Assembly: GCA_963813345.1 (NCBI GenBank)
Contig: CAWEYR010000028.1
Coordinates: 124,001-188,000 of the forward strand
DNA: 64,000 bases
Direction: 5' to 3'
Source of the DNA: CAWDDA01 sp963813345
GTDB lineage: Bacteria; Acidobacteriota; Blastocatellia; RBC074
The position numbers and the translations under genes were made by a program. The notes under the pieces were generated by a model. The model was not told the origin of the DNA. It did not search any database and saw only the letters and a list, made by a program, of their open reading frames with translations. This document shows, piece by piece, positions 32,978 through 42,547 of this stretch (its first letter is position 1; each line of letters begins with the position of its first letter).

Positions 32978-35900
32978 GAACCGATGGAACATCGTAGTTC
33001 TGAATGTTGAATACATTGAATGCCTCGAAGCGCAGCTGCAGACTCATACTCTCCGTGATCGGGACGCTCTTGAACATCGAGAAATCCATGTTGAAGACTG
33101 CAGGTCCCCTGAGCACATTGCGTCCAAAACTTCCGAACGCACCCGAGGGAATCCCGAATGCACAGGCGTTAAACCAACTCGTAGACGTGCGGACTGCGTC
33201 GGCAGCGCGCCCACCCTGCGAGATGGTCCTCTGACAATTCGGGTCAGGGTTCGCAGCTACCGGGCCGGCCACGAATGGATCGGCGATCAGATTCGGCCGA
33301 AGATAGTTGCCAGGCGCACTTGGCGCACTCCCTCTCAGGTTGGCAAGGTCTCCGGCAATTTGCAGGTTGTACGGCGCACCCGATCGCGTCTGAAGGATAT
33401 AGTTCGCCTGCCAGTTTCCCAGAATCCAGGATGCCGGACCGCTCTGAAGCCACCTCTTTCCACGCCCGACTGGAAGTTCGTAGAGCGTGTACCACGATAG
33501 GAAATGACTGATATCGTAGGACGAGACACGCCTCGCGCCGTGCTCGGATCAAAATAGTTTTGCAGCGTCGAACCGCCGCCCGGGCCATTCTCGACATTGA
33601 AGTATCCGCTACTCACATCGATAGATTTGCTCCACGTATACGAGACCAGCGTGTGAAAGCCGTTTGAAAAGCGCCGCTGAAATCTGGTCTGCAACGCGTT
33701 GTAGTTCGAATATCCGATGCTCTTCGTGTAGTTGATATTCGCTCCAACCCAGGGCATCGGCCGCGCCGCATCCACTACCGCAGCAGGAGTTCCATTCGGA
33801 AATGCCCGGTTGGCCGTGTTACCAAAACCGGAATATGGCAGCCGCCCGTTCTTGCTGCCTACATAAGCCGCGGAGAGCACCATCGTAGACGACAGTTCCC
33901 TTTGAACCTCGAGGTGCCACTGTTGCGAGTACCCATCCTTGTAGGCTGGGTCGTCGCCGAACGTGTTCCCAGGAGTCCACGGATTGGTGGTTGGCAACGG
34001 TGTGGCGAAACCCTGTCCCTGAAGCTGAATGATGTTCGCCGCAGTACCATTGGCGAAGCTGGCGGTCGTATTCGCCGTGCCGGCAAAGGCTGTGGCATCC
34101 GGCCAGACTGCCAGCTCGAGATCGTTTTGTGCGTACTGGCTCCGGGCCGGAACCGCATCCCAATACAGGCCGTACCCGCCTCGGAGAACGGTCTTCGAAT
34201 TGAGGGCCCAGGCCACGCCAACGCGAGGCCCCCAGTTGTCTTTTACGGGCGGAGGCGCGAAGAATTCTCTTGCCCGCCAATACCACATCCTTGACGTGCG
34301 CATCATTGAGGAATGCATCAGGTATGCACGGCGCTTCCCTCCTCACACTGCACAGCGGTGGCATCTCAGTCGGCACCAATGATCCAGCGCTTGTTCGGAA
34401 GATCGAGCGCGTTCCAAAGCCGGCCATCAAGAGTCTTCGGCTGCGTCAGATAGTCGTAACGAAGACCCAGATTCAGCAGTAACATTAGGCGACAGCTTCC
34501 ATTCGTCCTGCACGTAGGCTGCCCAGGCTGCGTACTTGAATTGGACCGGGCCTCCATGCAGGATCGGCAGTTGAGCTTGAAAATCATTGGGGAAACCCAA
34601 CAGGGCTGACGCCAGTGACAGGCCCGTCGTGCCTGAAGCCGCCGCCGGGTTACGAGTCTGCTCATCATTGAAGTTATACCGCTGGAATGTGTTCAACTGG
34701 ATGCGTTTCGCCTCGATGTACCAGAAGCCTGTCTTGAGGTTGTGATTGCCTTTCAGCCAGATCAAGGTTCGGCGTGACGCTCCAATTCGGGTTTTCCCGC
34801 GGTGCGGGGCCGCGCACACCGAAATCGTTGTTGCCGCCGTTGGTCCAGTTCGCGAGCCGTGACGAGCAGGCCGCCATACTTGTCAATATCGCCAAACCCC
34901 ATCTGCTTCATCGGATCAATTCCGGCCTCGTGCTGGTTCGACTGGCCAGAGTCAACGCCCGGTCGGCCCGCATAGCCGCCGCGCACGTCCAGGATGAGTC
35001 TCGGACTGAAAGTGTGCGTCCAGCCGCCGCCATAATTCCTGCCCGCCGAACTGCCGCCGGTCGATCCCAACTGTCCGATCGGAGTCGACACCGTCACTCG
35101 ATGTTCCGTATAGCGGAAGAATATGTTGTCAGCATCGCTGAAGCGGTGATCCACTCTCACCTGATAGCTGTTCGAGTCATTGGTCGTCGGCCGTACCTGG
35201 ATGAAATTGTTCGTCACGTCTCCGGGTACGGAATAGTTTGGCGTCGCCGAATACTTCAGGAAGTATTGTTGCATCGGCGCGAAGATCAGGGCCTGTGGCA
35301 GCTTGTTGCAGACAGCGCCGACGGTCTGGTCCTGCACGCTTTTGAGCATTTACTGGCAGCGGATTGCCGGTGGCATCACACCGGAAGGGGTCTCGCACAA
35401 AATTCGCGCCAACCTGCCGCGTCGAGTACGGATTGAATATTTGACGGCGGAAGTTAGCGCTCGTGTTGCTGAAGTCGCCTGCAATTTCTGCGGCCGTCGG
35501 CGAGTATGACAAGCCCGAGCCTGGCTGACTGTAACGCCAGCCATCGTAACTCCGCGGAAAAGAACGTCCGGTTCTTAATGATAGGACCGCTCACCACCGC
35601 ACCAAACTGGTTCTGGCGGAATGGCGCAGGACCGTCGCGAAGGTTGATCGCGTGAACGTGTTGCGCGCATCAAAGTAGTCGTTGCGGACGTACTCAAAGG
35701 CCGAGCCGTGAATGCCATTGCCACCGGATTTGGACACCATATTCATGACGCCCCCAGTAGCGCCGCCGAACTCCGCCTTGGCGTCGTGACCGACAACTTT
35801 GAACTCCTGTACGGCATCAATGTTCGGAATCACAATGTATGTCGGTCCGCGAATGTTTGTGTTGATGATCCCGTCAAAGAAATAGAGCTTTGAACGGTTC

Positions 35901-36489
35901 TGCTGCCCGTGGAATGACGGGTCGGAGAATCCCGACCCGGGAATTCCCACATTACCTTCGACTCCACCGATACTCCTGTTCTGTGATGTCGAGACCGGGC
36001 GTGACTCCTGGCGAGAGGGTCAGAAGTTGAGTGAAGTTCCGTCCATTCAAGGGCAGATCCTGGACTGCCCTTTCCGAAATGACCGTGCCCAGTTCTGACG
36101 TCGAACGCTCAATCTGGTCGACACCTCCCGTCACTTCCACTGTCTGTGTAGACCTCACCCACCGTAAGAGTTACGTTTTGCGTGACGGTCTGGCTGACGC
36201 CAACCTGGATCGGAACGATCTGCGCCGTTTTGAATCCCTGTGCTTCGATGCGGAGCATATACGTCCCCGGTCTTACGTTGACAAACGTAAAGTACCCGTC
36301 CGCATTGGGGACTGTCCGCGACTCGACCTGTGTGGCCTGATTGATCAGCTTGACAGCCGCGCCGGGCACCGCTGCCCCCGCCGGGTCTGTCAATGTGCCG
36401 TTGACCTCACCAGTCGAAGTTTGACCGAACGCAAGCGTCGCGAGCGCGATCAGGAGCAAGAGCATGCCGGGGATTCGTTTCGAGATCAT
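32865..36489 (-). pseudogene. Oar-like TonB-dependent receptor, many frame disruptions
   Basis: Fragments in alternating frames together give a protein of about 1200 residues. It starts at 36489 with a signal peptide (MISKRIPGMLLLLIALATLA) and a carboxypeptidase-regulatory domain (GEVNGTLTDPAGAAVPGAAV). A plug follows (LPLNGRNFTQLLTLSPG, VQEFKVVGHDAKAEFGGATGGVMNMVSKSG), then a long barrel ending LRFEAFNVFNIQNY and QLQFGLRFVF. This architecture is the acidobacterial Oar/CarbopepD_reg type, thought to import large substrates. I count at least seven frame changes (near 36140, 35950, 35600, 35530, 35350, 34790, 34400 and 33300). That exceeds the one-per-gene rate of the neighbours, so either a local drop in sequence quality or true decay is possible. 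Confidence 0.8.
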
Positions 36490-36674
36490 GGATTTGCGCC
36501 TCCTGGCTTGATGGACCTCTTTGACGAGAAACCAAAGAAAAGGAGAGATTGCACCTGGCTCACCCATCAGGATAAACGGCCTGGCAATCTCAGCAAACCT
36601 GCTTGTTTGCGACGAAAATTGATCCCAGCAAAGGCCCCGGACCGGTGCGCTGATACGTAAAAGGAGAAGGCGGC

Positions 36675-36718
36675 GTTACCGGTAACAGGACCGACAAACA
36701 ATAGCCGTTACCAGTACC
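36675..36718. promoter_or_regulatory. Two tandem operator-like palindromes
   Basis: GTTACCGGTAAC (36675-36686) is a perfect 12-base palindrome, and GTTACCAGTACC (36707-36718) is a near copy. Their centres are 32 bases apart, three helical turns. The shape fits a LacI/GalR-family operator. They lie 186 bases upstream of the TonB receptor start in the 364-base gap to the divergent Uma2 gene. No regulator gene is adjacent. Confidence 0.55.
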
Positions 36719-36734
36719 GAAGTCAATGAGTTTT

Positions 36735-36779
36735 TAGTATGGGGTTCAAGCTAGCTTGTTCTAAAGACTTGAACCTGAC
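36735..36779. repeat. Degenerate TTCAAGC hairpin repeat
   Basis: GGGGTTCAAGCTAGCTTGTTC followed by GACTTGAACC: a shortened copy of the family lacking much of the inner palindrome. It lies in the same divergent gap. Confidence 0.55.
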
Positions 36780-36823
36780 AAAGTGAGGTACGAGTCGTTC
36801 TCAGCCAGCAGCAGTACACGTGC

Positions 36824-36829
36824 TATAAT
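36824..36829 (+). promoter_or_regulatory. -10 element of Uma2 gene
   Basis: A perfect TATAAT 24 bases before the ATG at 36854. No convincing -35 is seen at 16-18 bases upstream. Confidence 0.45.
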
Positions 36830-36853
36830 TCGCTCGCTTGGGCGAGGTCAACC

Positions 36854-37525
36854 TTGATGAGCTCCCAAACTGTAGATTATCTTGATGCCGTCACCCACCT
36901 GCCACCTGGCGGAAGACTAACCCTCCACGATATCGGCTGGGAGGAGTATGAGCGACTCCTTGATCAGCTCGGCGAAGGGTCTCATTTCCGCATCAGCTAC
37001 GATCGGGGACGGCTGGAGATCATGAGTCCTTCCGCCAAGCACGAAAAATATAAGAATCTCCTGCACGATCTGGTGCTCATTCTCAGTGACGAGCTGGATC
37101 AGGAAATCCTCAGCTATGGCTCCGCCACGTTAAGGCTAAAGCCGAGAAGAAAAGGTGTAGAGGCAGATGATTGCTTTTACATTCAACACGCCAGTGAGAT
37201 CGGTGAAAAGGATCAGCTTGATCTCAGCAATGACCCGCCGCCTGACCTCGTGGTTGAAATTGATCTGACGCACGATTCATCCGGTAAGTTTGACATTTAT
37301 GCGACGATGGGCGTGCCTGAAATCTGGCGCTATGACGGAAGCCGCTCCTCGATCTGGCAGCTCGCCGATCAAGCCTACGCTCGGGCGTCCTTCAGTCTCG
37401 CTTTCCCTTTCCTTGCCGCAGAGCATCTGGATGAATTTGTGTCGAACAGCGAAACTCACGGCCGAAAGCAAGCACGGCATACGTTCCGCGACTGGGTGAG
37501 AAGGACCAAACCAAGTACGAGTTAA
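36854..37525 (+). CDS. Uma2 family protein (DUF820, restriction-endonuclease-like fold)
   Basis: A 223-residue protein. LLDQLGEGSHFRISYDRGRLEIMSPSAKHEKY and the core PDLVVEIDLTHDS, together with YATMGVPEIWRYDG, match the Uma2/DUF820 PD-(D/E)XK family; the candidate active-site residues are Asp and Glu in PDLVVEI. The family is greatly expanded in cyanobacteria and some Acidobacteriota, and its cellular role is unknown. Stand-alone gene. Confidence 0.88.
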   Translation: MMSSQTVDYLDAVTHLPPGGRLTLHDIGWEEYERLLDQLGEGSHFRISYDRGRLEIMSPSAKHEKYKNLLHDLVLILSDELDQEILSYGSATLRLKPRRKGVEADDCFYIQHASEIGEKDQLDLSNDPPPDLVVEIDLTHDSSGKFDIYATMGVPEIWRYDGSRSSIWQLADQAYARASFSLAFPFLAAEHLDEFVSNSETHGRKQARHTFRDWVRRTKPSTS

Positions 37526-37527
37526 GT

Positions 37528-37640
37528 GCTCGGGTGCTGCTGAGTGCTGAGTGCCGAGTAAGAGTTCAAGCTTTAGCTTGCTCTTGGCGGACTCGAATGA
37601 AAGAGCAAGCTAAAGCTTGAACTCCATACTTAGCACCCGC
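37528..37640. repeat. Composite hairpin: GTGCTGA arms around TTCAAGCTTTAGCTTG palindrome
   Basis: CTGCTGAGTGCTGAGTG, then AGTTCAAGCTTTAGCTTGC, a 29-base loop, GCAAGCTAAAGCTTGAACT and CTTAGCACCC. It fills the gap between Uma2 and the regulator. Confidence 0.8.
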
Positions 37641-37667
37641 TCGCGCTTTGATTTACAATTCTCTGGA

Positions 37668-39131
37668 ATGTCTCAACCACGAATTCTGATAGTCGACGAT
37701 GAAGAGGCTGCGCGGTATGGAATTAGCCGCGCGCTGAAGACTTACATCACGTTCGAATCTTCGAGCGTCGAGGATGCGCGACATCAACTTGATTCAGTAA
37801 GGCCAGAACTGGTCATTCTCGACATAAACCTTCCTGGTACCGGCGGACTCGAGTATCTGCGCGAGCTCGCCGCAAAACCCGGCTCGCCGCCGGTAGTAAT
37901 GATCACCGCTCACGGTTCTGAACGGACGGCAGTCGAGGCGATCAAGGCCGGCGCTTATGATTATCTGGCAAAGCCCTTTGAAGTGGATGAGCTTCGACTG
38001 GTCGTCAAGAATGCCCTCGAAGCAGAGGGCTTGAAACGCGAAAACAAGAGATTACAAGCGGAGCTGCGTGAGGCACGCGGGATCGGTGAGCTCCTCGGCT
38101 CGAGCGATCCGATGAAGCGGACGCACGATCTGATTGCCAAAGTAGCGACCGCAGACGTGACGGTTCTCCTCTGCGGCGAGTCAGGAACAGGCAAAGAACT
38201 CGTCGCGCGCGCAATTCACGAGAGCAGCGCACACCGCCGCGCAGGCGCGTTTATCGCAATGAACTGCGCGGCGTTGCCCTCTGAGCTTATCGAGTCCGAG
38301 CTCTTCGGACACGAGAAAGGCGCGTTCACGGGTGCAGCCGCGCAGCGAAAAGGCAAGTTTGAAATGGCAAGCGGTGGCACCATCTTCCTTGACGAGGTTG
38401 GCGACATGAGCCTGCAGACACAGGCGAAGCTGCTGCGAGTCCTTGAGGAGCGCAGCATCGAGCGGCTTGGCAGCTCACAACTTGTTCCTGTCGACGTTCG
38501 CGTCATCAGTGCGACGAACCGTGATCTTGCCGGAGCGGTTGCTTCTGAGAAATTCAGGCCGGATCTGTACTACAGATTGCGAGTAGTTCAGATTGATTTG
38601 CCCCCACTGCGCGAGCGGCGCACTGACATACCACTTCTGGCAACTCAATTCCTGCGAAACTACGCTGAAAGATTCAATCTCAAATGCAGGGAGATTGGTG
38701 CCGAAGCACTCGCGAAATTGATGGCGTACGACTGGCCGGGAAATGTGCGTGAGCTTCGTAACGCGATCGAACGCAGCGCGGTGCTCGCCGATGGAAATGA
38801 GATGGAGGTCCATGACCTTCCAGATGAGATTCGCGCGCGCCGTGTAGAGATCGTCCGCACCACAACGCAAGGCGTGCCGGTCGCGCCGAATGATCAAAAT
38901 GCTGACATTGAGTCATTGAGTGTTCCTTATCTCGATGATTTTCGGGAAGCAAGACGTGAATTCGAGCGTGCATACATCGAGCGATGCCTTATCGAAACCG
39001 GAGGCAATGTGACGCGTGCCGCAGAGAAAGTGGGTATGCACCGGCAAAGCCTCCAGCAAAAGCTTAAGGATCTTGGCCTGGCACGGCGCTATGTGACGAG
39101 CGACGGGGTGCAGGAATCCTCCGACGGATGA
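37668..39131 (+). CDS. NtrC-family sigma54 response regulator
   Basis: 487 residues. A receiver domain (1-120, phospho-acceptor Asp52 in LVILDINLPG) is followed by an AAA+ sigma54-activating domain (Walker A GESGTGKE, the GAFTGA loop that contacts sigma54, Walker B GGTIFLDEVGDM, R finger region) and a C-terminal Fis-type HTH (VTRAAEKVGMHRQSLQQKLKDLGL). It activates sigma54 promoters when phosphorylated. I start at ATG 37668 because upstream codons lie in a hairpin repeat. The stop overlaps the next gene by 4 bases. Its cognate kinase is not next to it. Confidence 0.93.
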   Translation: MSQPRILIVDDEEAARYGISRALKTYITFESSSVEDARHQLDSVRPELVILDINLPGTGGLEYLRELAAKPGSPPVVMITAHGSERTAVEAIKAGAYDYLAKPFEVDELRLVVKNALEAEGLKRENKRLQAELREARGIGELLGSSDPMKRTHDLIAKVATADVTVLLCGESGTGKELVARAIHESSAHRRAGAFIAMNCAALPSELIESELFGHEKGAFTGAAAQRKGKFEMASGGTIFLDEVGDMSLQTQAKLLRVLEERSIERLGSSQLVPVDVRVISATNRDLAGAVASEKFRPDLYYRLRVVQIDLPPLRERRTDIPLLATQFLRNYAERFNLKCREIGAEALAKLMAYDWPGNVRELRNAIERSAVLADGNEMEVHDLPDEIRARRVEIVRTTTQGVPVAPNDQNADIESLSVPYLDDFREARREFERAYIERCLIETGGNVTRAAEKVGMHRQSLQQKLKDLGLARRYVTSDGVQESSDG

Positions 39132-40864
39132 CAGTTATGACTGACTGGCAGACGGCAGTGAAAAGGCTCGAGAATGGTCCCAAGTGGCAGATTTTCGGTG
39201 AGTTATGTCGATCAAGACCCCAGTCGAGGGTGCTGGCATCCAGCTTGCACTTCTCAGCATCGACATTTGTCGCGCGTGAATTTTTCAAAGACCTGCGTCG
39301 CGACGGGGGCCGTTTTTCTGTCTGGCTTGGGCGGTCAACGTTTTTCAGCGGCGCAGGTCATCTTTATGCCAAACCGCAAGACTTGCGTGGTCCAGATGGC
39401 ACATGGCGGCTCATAGCAAGAGGTCCAAAAGGATTGTCGAGATTGAAGAAACTAGTTTTACCGGCTTACCTGGCATGTTGTTGTACCCTGCTTCCCTTCT
39501 TCTCATGGGTGAATGCTGAGGAACCGCTCATGGGGACCAGGACCGATACACCACGACGAATCGTTCTCGTACTCGACGGAGTACCATTCGAGACGATCAA
39601 AGAGCTGCGAGCTGAAGGACACTTCAAATCTTTCCGCCCACCCGCGCGGATGGTTTCGACGTTTCCTTCGCTCACGAATCCGTCGATGATCGAAATTATG
39701 GGTGCGAGTGATTCGCAAGGGTACGAAGACCATTATTTCGATCGGGAACAGAATCGCCTGGTGGGCGGATTTCAAGATCGCGTTCGAGGCGGTAAGTTCA
39801 TTCACGGGACTTTTCGTGAGAAGTTTGATTATCACGCCCCGGCGCTTCGCGGTTCATTTGCCTACATTGGTCAGCCTCTTGGAGCGATTCTCATCGCCCA
39901 GGCGGACATCTCCGGATTCACGAAAGCATTTCGAAAGTCTAAAGAACCTGTTTTTGTCGGTTATGTAGGCGCAACCGATTCGCTTGCACACCTCGGTGGC
40001 GAAGGCCCCTTAAAGCTGCTGCTCAAGTCGCTCGACCGCACAATTGAAGACCTGCGCAAAGAGTCAGGTGGAACGCTCGAAGTAGAATTGGTTTCCGATC
40101 ACGGCAACAACTTCACAACTCATCGTCATGTCGGACTGGGCTCGGCCCTCGAGAAGGCAGGCTTCAAAATGGAGAAGAGCCTCAAGTCGACGATTAGTGT
40201 GGTGCTGCCGAGGTACGGATTGGTCGGAGCGGGAGTGCTTTTTACAAATCCTGAGAACCGTCAGCGTGTGGCTGAGGTATGCGCTCTGACGAAGGGTGTT
40301 GATTTCGCGGTCTATCACGCGCCGGGAGACGAAGGAAAGATAATAACGCTCGTCGGCAAACAAGGCCGCGCGCGGATATATCGCGAAGGAGAACGGTATC
40401 GTTACGAAGCGACCGAGAGAGATCCGCTTGCTCTTGAGCCGGTAATCACGGCGATGGCGGAGAATGGAACACTCGATGCAGATGGCTTCGCGAGCGTCGA
40501 GGATTGGTGGCTCGCGACGCGCGACCACAAGTATACGGATCCGCTCAGGCGGCTTTTCGACAGCTTCAGTGCTCACGTAGTCTATCGTGGCGATGTCATC
40601 GTCAGCTTTGAAAATGGTTATCTTGTCGGCAGTCCATTCTTCGGTGCATTTGCACTGATGTTTGCAACTCACGGAAATCTCCTGCAGGGAGAGACCGACG
40701 GATTTGCAATGTCGACCCGCCAGGATATTGGTCCTGCCGTTCGCGGAAGCGATGTGCACAAATTATTCGGACTCGAACATCTCGGCACCGCCGCCAGCTA
40801 CATCAGCAGCGAAGGACACTGCCAGGCAGGGAGAGTGCTCGCTATGAGGTTGACCGGGAAGTAG
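39128..40864 (+). CDS. Alkaline phosphatase superfamily protein, exported
   Basis: 578 residues as read. The AlkP-superfamily metal sites are visible: VLVLDGVPFETI (Asp), the nucleophile region STFPSLTNPSM, GYVGATDSLAHLGG (Asp, His), VELVSDHGNN (Asp-His) and MFATHGNL (His). Members include type I phosphodiesterases and phosphoglycerate mutases. A signal-like segment (LVLPAYLACCCTLLPFFSWV) lies near residues 108-127, so the real start may be a TTG near 39434. The first 100 residues match nothing I know and may not be coding. The ATG at 39128 overlaps the regulator stop (ATGA). Confidence 0.75.
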   Translation: MTVMTDWQTAVKRLENGPKWQIFGELCRSRPQSRVLASSLHFSASTFVAREFFKDLRRDGGRFSVWLGRSTFFSGAGHLYAKPQDLRGPDGTWRLIARGPKGLSRLKKLVLPAYLACCCTLLPFFSWVNAEEPLMGTRTDTPRRIVLVLDGVPFETIKELRAEGHFKSFRPPARMVSTFPSLTNPSMIEIMGASDSQGYEDHYFDREQNRLVGGFQDRVRGGKFIHGTFREKFDYHAPALRGSFAYIGQPLGAILIAQADISGFTKAFRKSKEPVFVGYVGATDSLAHLGGEGPLKLLLKSLDRTIEDLRKESGGTLEVELVSDHGNNFTTHRHVGLGSALEKAGFKMEKSLKSTISVVLPRYGLVGAGVLFTNPENRQRVAEVCALTKGVDFAVYHAPGDEGKIITLVGKQGRARIYREGERYRYEATERDPLALEPVITAMAENGTLDADGFASVEDWWLATRDHKYTDPLRRLFDSFSAHVVYRGDVIVSFENGYLVGSPFFGAFALMFATHGNLLQGETDGFAMSTRQDIGPAVRGSDVHKLFGLEHLGTAASYISSEGHCQAGRVLAMRLTGK

Positions 40865-41043
40865 GGGTCAGGGGCAGGGGTCAGGGGTCGGGGAAGAAGA
40901 TTTGAGATTTGAGATTTGAGATTTGTCATTTGTCATTGATCAGCAGAAGAGCTAAGAAAATGACAGACTTAAATCTCAAATCTCAAATGACAAATCTTCT
41001 TCCCCCGACCCCTGATCCCTGACCCTGCCCCCGACCCCTGCCT
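40865..41043. repeat. Composite hairpin: GGGGTCA arms around GATTTGAG repeats
   Basis: Outer arms are GGGGTCAGGGGCAGGGGTCA and CTGACCCTGCCCCCGACCCC. Inner arms are GATTTGAGATTTGAGATTTG with TCATTTGTCATT, inverted on the right. The outer arm type is the same as at 58325 but the inner arms differ. Confidence 0.8.
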
Positions 41044-41080
41044 CGTTGAAGCTATCGCTGGATGCAAGTAAGATTCGAGT

Positions 41081-41864
41081 ATGGATCAGCTTGTAATTGC
41101 GGGCCGCACCTTCCGCTCGCGTTTGATTGTCGGTACTGGAAAGTACCGCTCGATGGAGCAGATGGTCGAGGCGTTCGAGCGAAGTGGCGCAGAGATGATC
41201 ACCGTTGCACTTCGCCGCGTCAATCTAACCGATCGCTCGCAGCCGTCGCTGCTCGATTTCATCGATACAAAGAAGTATTCGCTTCTCCCCAACACTGCAG
41301 CCTGCTTTACTGCCGACGAGGCGATCCGCACCGCGTTTCTCGCGCGCGAAGTCGGACTTTCCGACTGGGTCAAGGTCGAAGTCATCGGTGACAAGATCAC
41401 CTTGTTTCCTGATAACGAAGCCACACTCGAGGCGACGCGAACCCTGGTACGAGAAGGGTTCACGGTGCTTCCCTATTTCACAGATGATCTGATTATGGCG
41501 AAGAAGCTGATCGACGCGGGAGCGTCGGCAGTCATGCCTCTTGCAGCGCCTATAGGATCAGGGATGGGAATTCAGAATCCGGCGAATCTGCGGATAATGC
41601 GCGAACAGATCACCGAAGTTCCGATTATTGTCGATGCCGGCGTCGGTACAGCTTCCGACGCGTGTATAGCGATGGAACTTGGCATCGATGGCATTCTGAT
41701 GAACACGGCAATTGCCGAGGCCGAAGATCCGGGGGCTATGGCGGAGGCGATGAATCACGCCATAAATGCCGGGCGACTCAGCCTACAGGGCAGGCCGAAT
41801 GCCGCGCCGCCTGTATGCAAGTGCAAGCAGTCCTATCGAGGGCGTTTCCCGCTCGACTACCTGA
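41081..41864 (+). CDS. thiG: Thiazole synthase ThiG (frameshift near C-terminus)
   Basis: Forms the thiazole phosphate of thiamine from DXP, dehydroglycine and ThiS-thiocarboxylate. IAGRTFRSRLIVGTGKYRS, WVKVEVIGD (Schiff-base Lys), PLAAPIGSGMGIQNP and DAGVGTASDACIAMELGIDGILMNTAIAEA are typical. A one-base slip near 41780 hides the normal end (GRMPRRLYASASSPIEGVSR), which stops at 41864. No thiS, thiH or thiE lies nearby and no TPP riboswitch is visible upstream. thiO lies at 60207. Confidence 0.93.
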
Positions 41865-42222
41865 GCTCAATCAGGTTTCCGTCAGGATCTCGAACAAAGA
41901 GTTGCGGCGAACCGGCACGGCCACTCCCTTTTGAATAGCTGACTCCTAATTGATCGAAAGTATGAGCCGCGTCGTCGAGATCCGCGACTTCAAGTGCGAT
42001 ATGGCGATCAAAGTTCGGACGACCCGAGTTTCCCGGCATGGAGTCAGTTTCCATGAGGTGAAGCTGCAGCCCGTTTCCAAGGTCGTACCATCTACCCGCA
42101 AAACCGAAATCGGGGCGCTCGAGTTTCTTCAGGCCCAGGACCTCTTCATAGAAATGTGCGGATCGTGAGATATCGGTGACGAGGAAACCGGCGTGATGAA
42201 ATCTTTGGATTTTGAGGCTAAT
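41857..42222 (-). CDS. VOC family protein
   Basis: A glyoxalase/bleomycin-resistance fold protein of about 120 residues: FHHAGFLVTDISRSAHFYEEVLGL, then GLQLHLMETD and the second half RHIALEVADLDDAAHTF with QLFVRDPDGNLIELR. Metal ligands are plausible (His, Glu, His, Glu). The frame reaches back to 42246 into an inverted repeat, so the native start is near 42222 and unclear. It overlaps the thiG end by 8 bases, convergent. Confidence 0.8.
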   Translation of the reverse strand: MSLKIQRFHHAGFLVTDISRSAHFYEEVLGLKKLERPDFGFAGRWYDLGNGLQLHLMETDSMPGNSGRPNFDRHIALEVADLDDAAHTFDQLGVSYSKGSGRAGSPQLFVRDPDGNLIELR

Positions 42223-42338
42223 GGTTGAAGAATAACCACGGAACACACGGAAGGAAACGGAAAAACACGGAAGGACTCAGATTTTATTTCCGTGTCTTTC
42301 CGGTCTCCTTCCGTGTGTTCCGTGGTTATTCTTCAACC
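42223..42338. repeat. Perfect long inverted repeat, AACCACGGAACACACGGAAGG family
   Basis: GGTTGAAGAATAACCACGGA with ACACACGGAAGG on the left is perfectly complementary to CCTTCCGTGTGTTCCGTGG with TTATTCTTCAACC on the right, over about 31 bases, with further pairs inside. It fills most of the 300-base gap between the VOC gene and the DUF1800 gene; the rest shows no gene. Confidence 0.85.
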
Positions 42339-42547
42339 TACCTCATTTTTGACAAGGTACTGGTCTTTCAGTAACATACGCGTGCTTCCGGTTTACGAGA
42401 ATTTTTTTAGACTCTTTGGCCGGCTGTCGAGTCTCAACTGCAGCGAGTCGGAGAAGGTAGCCCACACGCCCTGCGGAAAATCCCTGTGTGACCGCACCTC
42501 GCCATGGACAAGCTTCGAACGATAGTCAGCTATTGGAGGAAGGGCAA

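Noticed and set aside
40865..41043. Possible CRISPR or tandem array because of GATTTGAG and GGGGTCA units
   Set aside because: Units are about 7 bases, without unique spacers, and inverted around a centre; no cas genes are present.
40865..41080. Possible TPP riboswitch upstream of thiG
   Set aside because: The region is fully explained by an inverted repeat, and no thi-box core (CUGAGA and ACCUGAUCUGG-like segments) is present.
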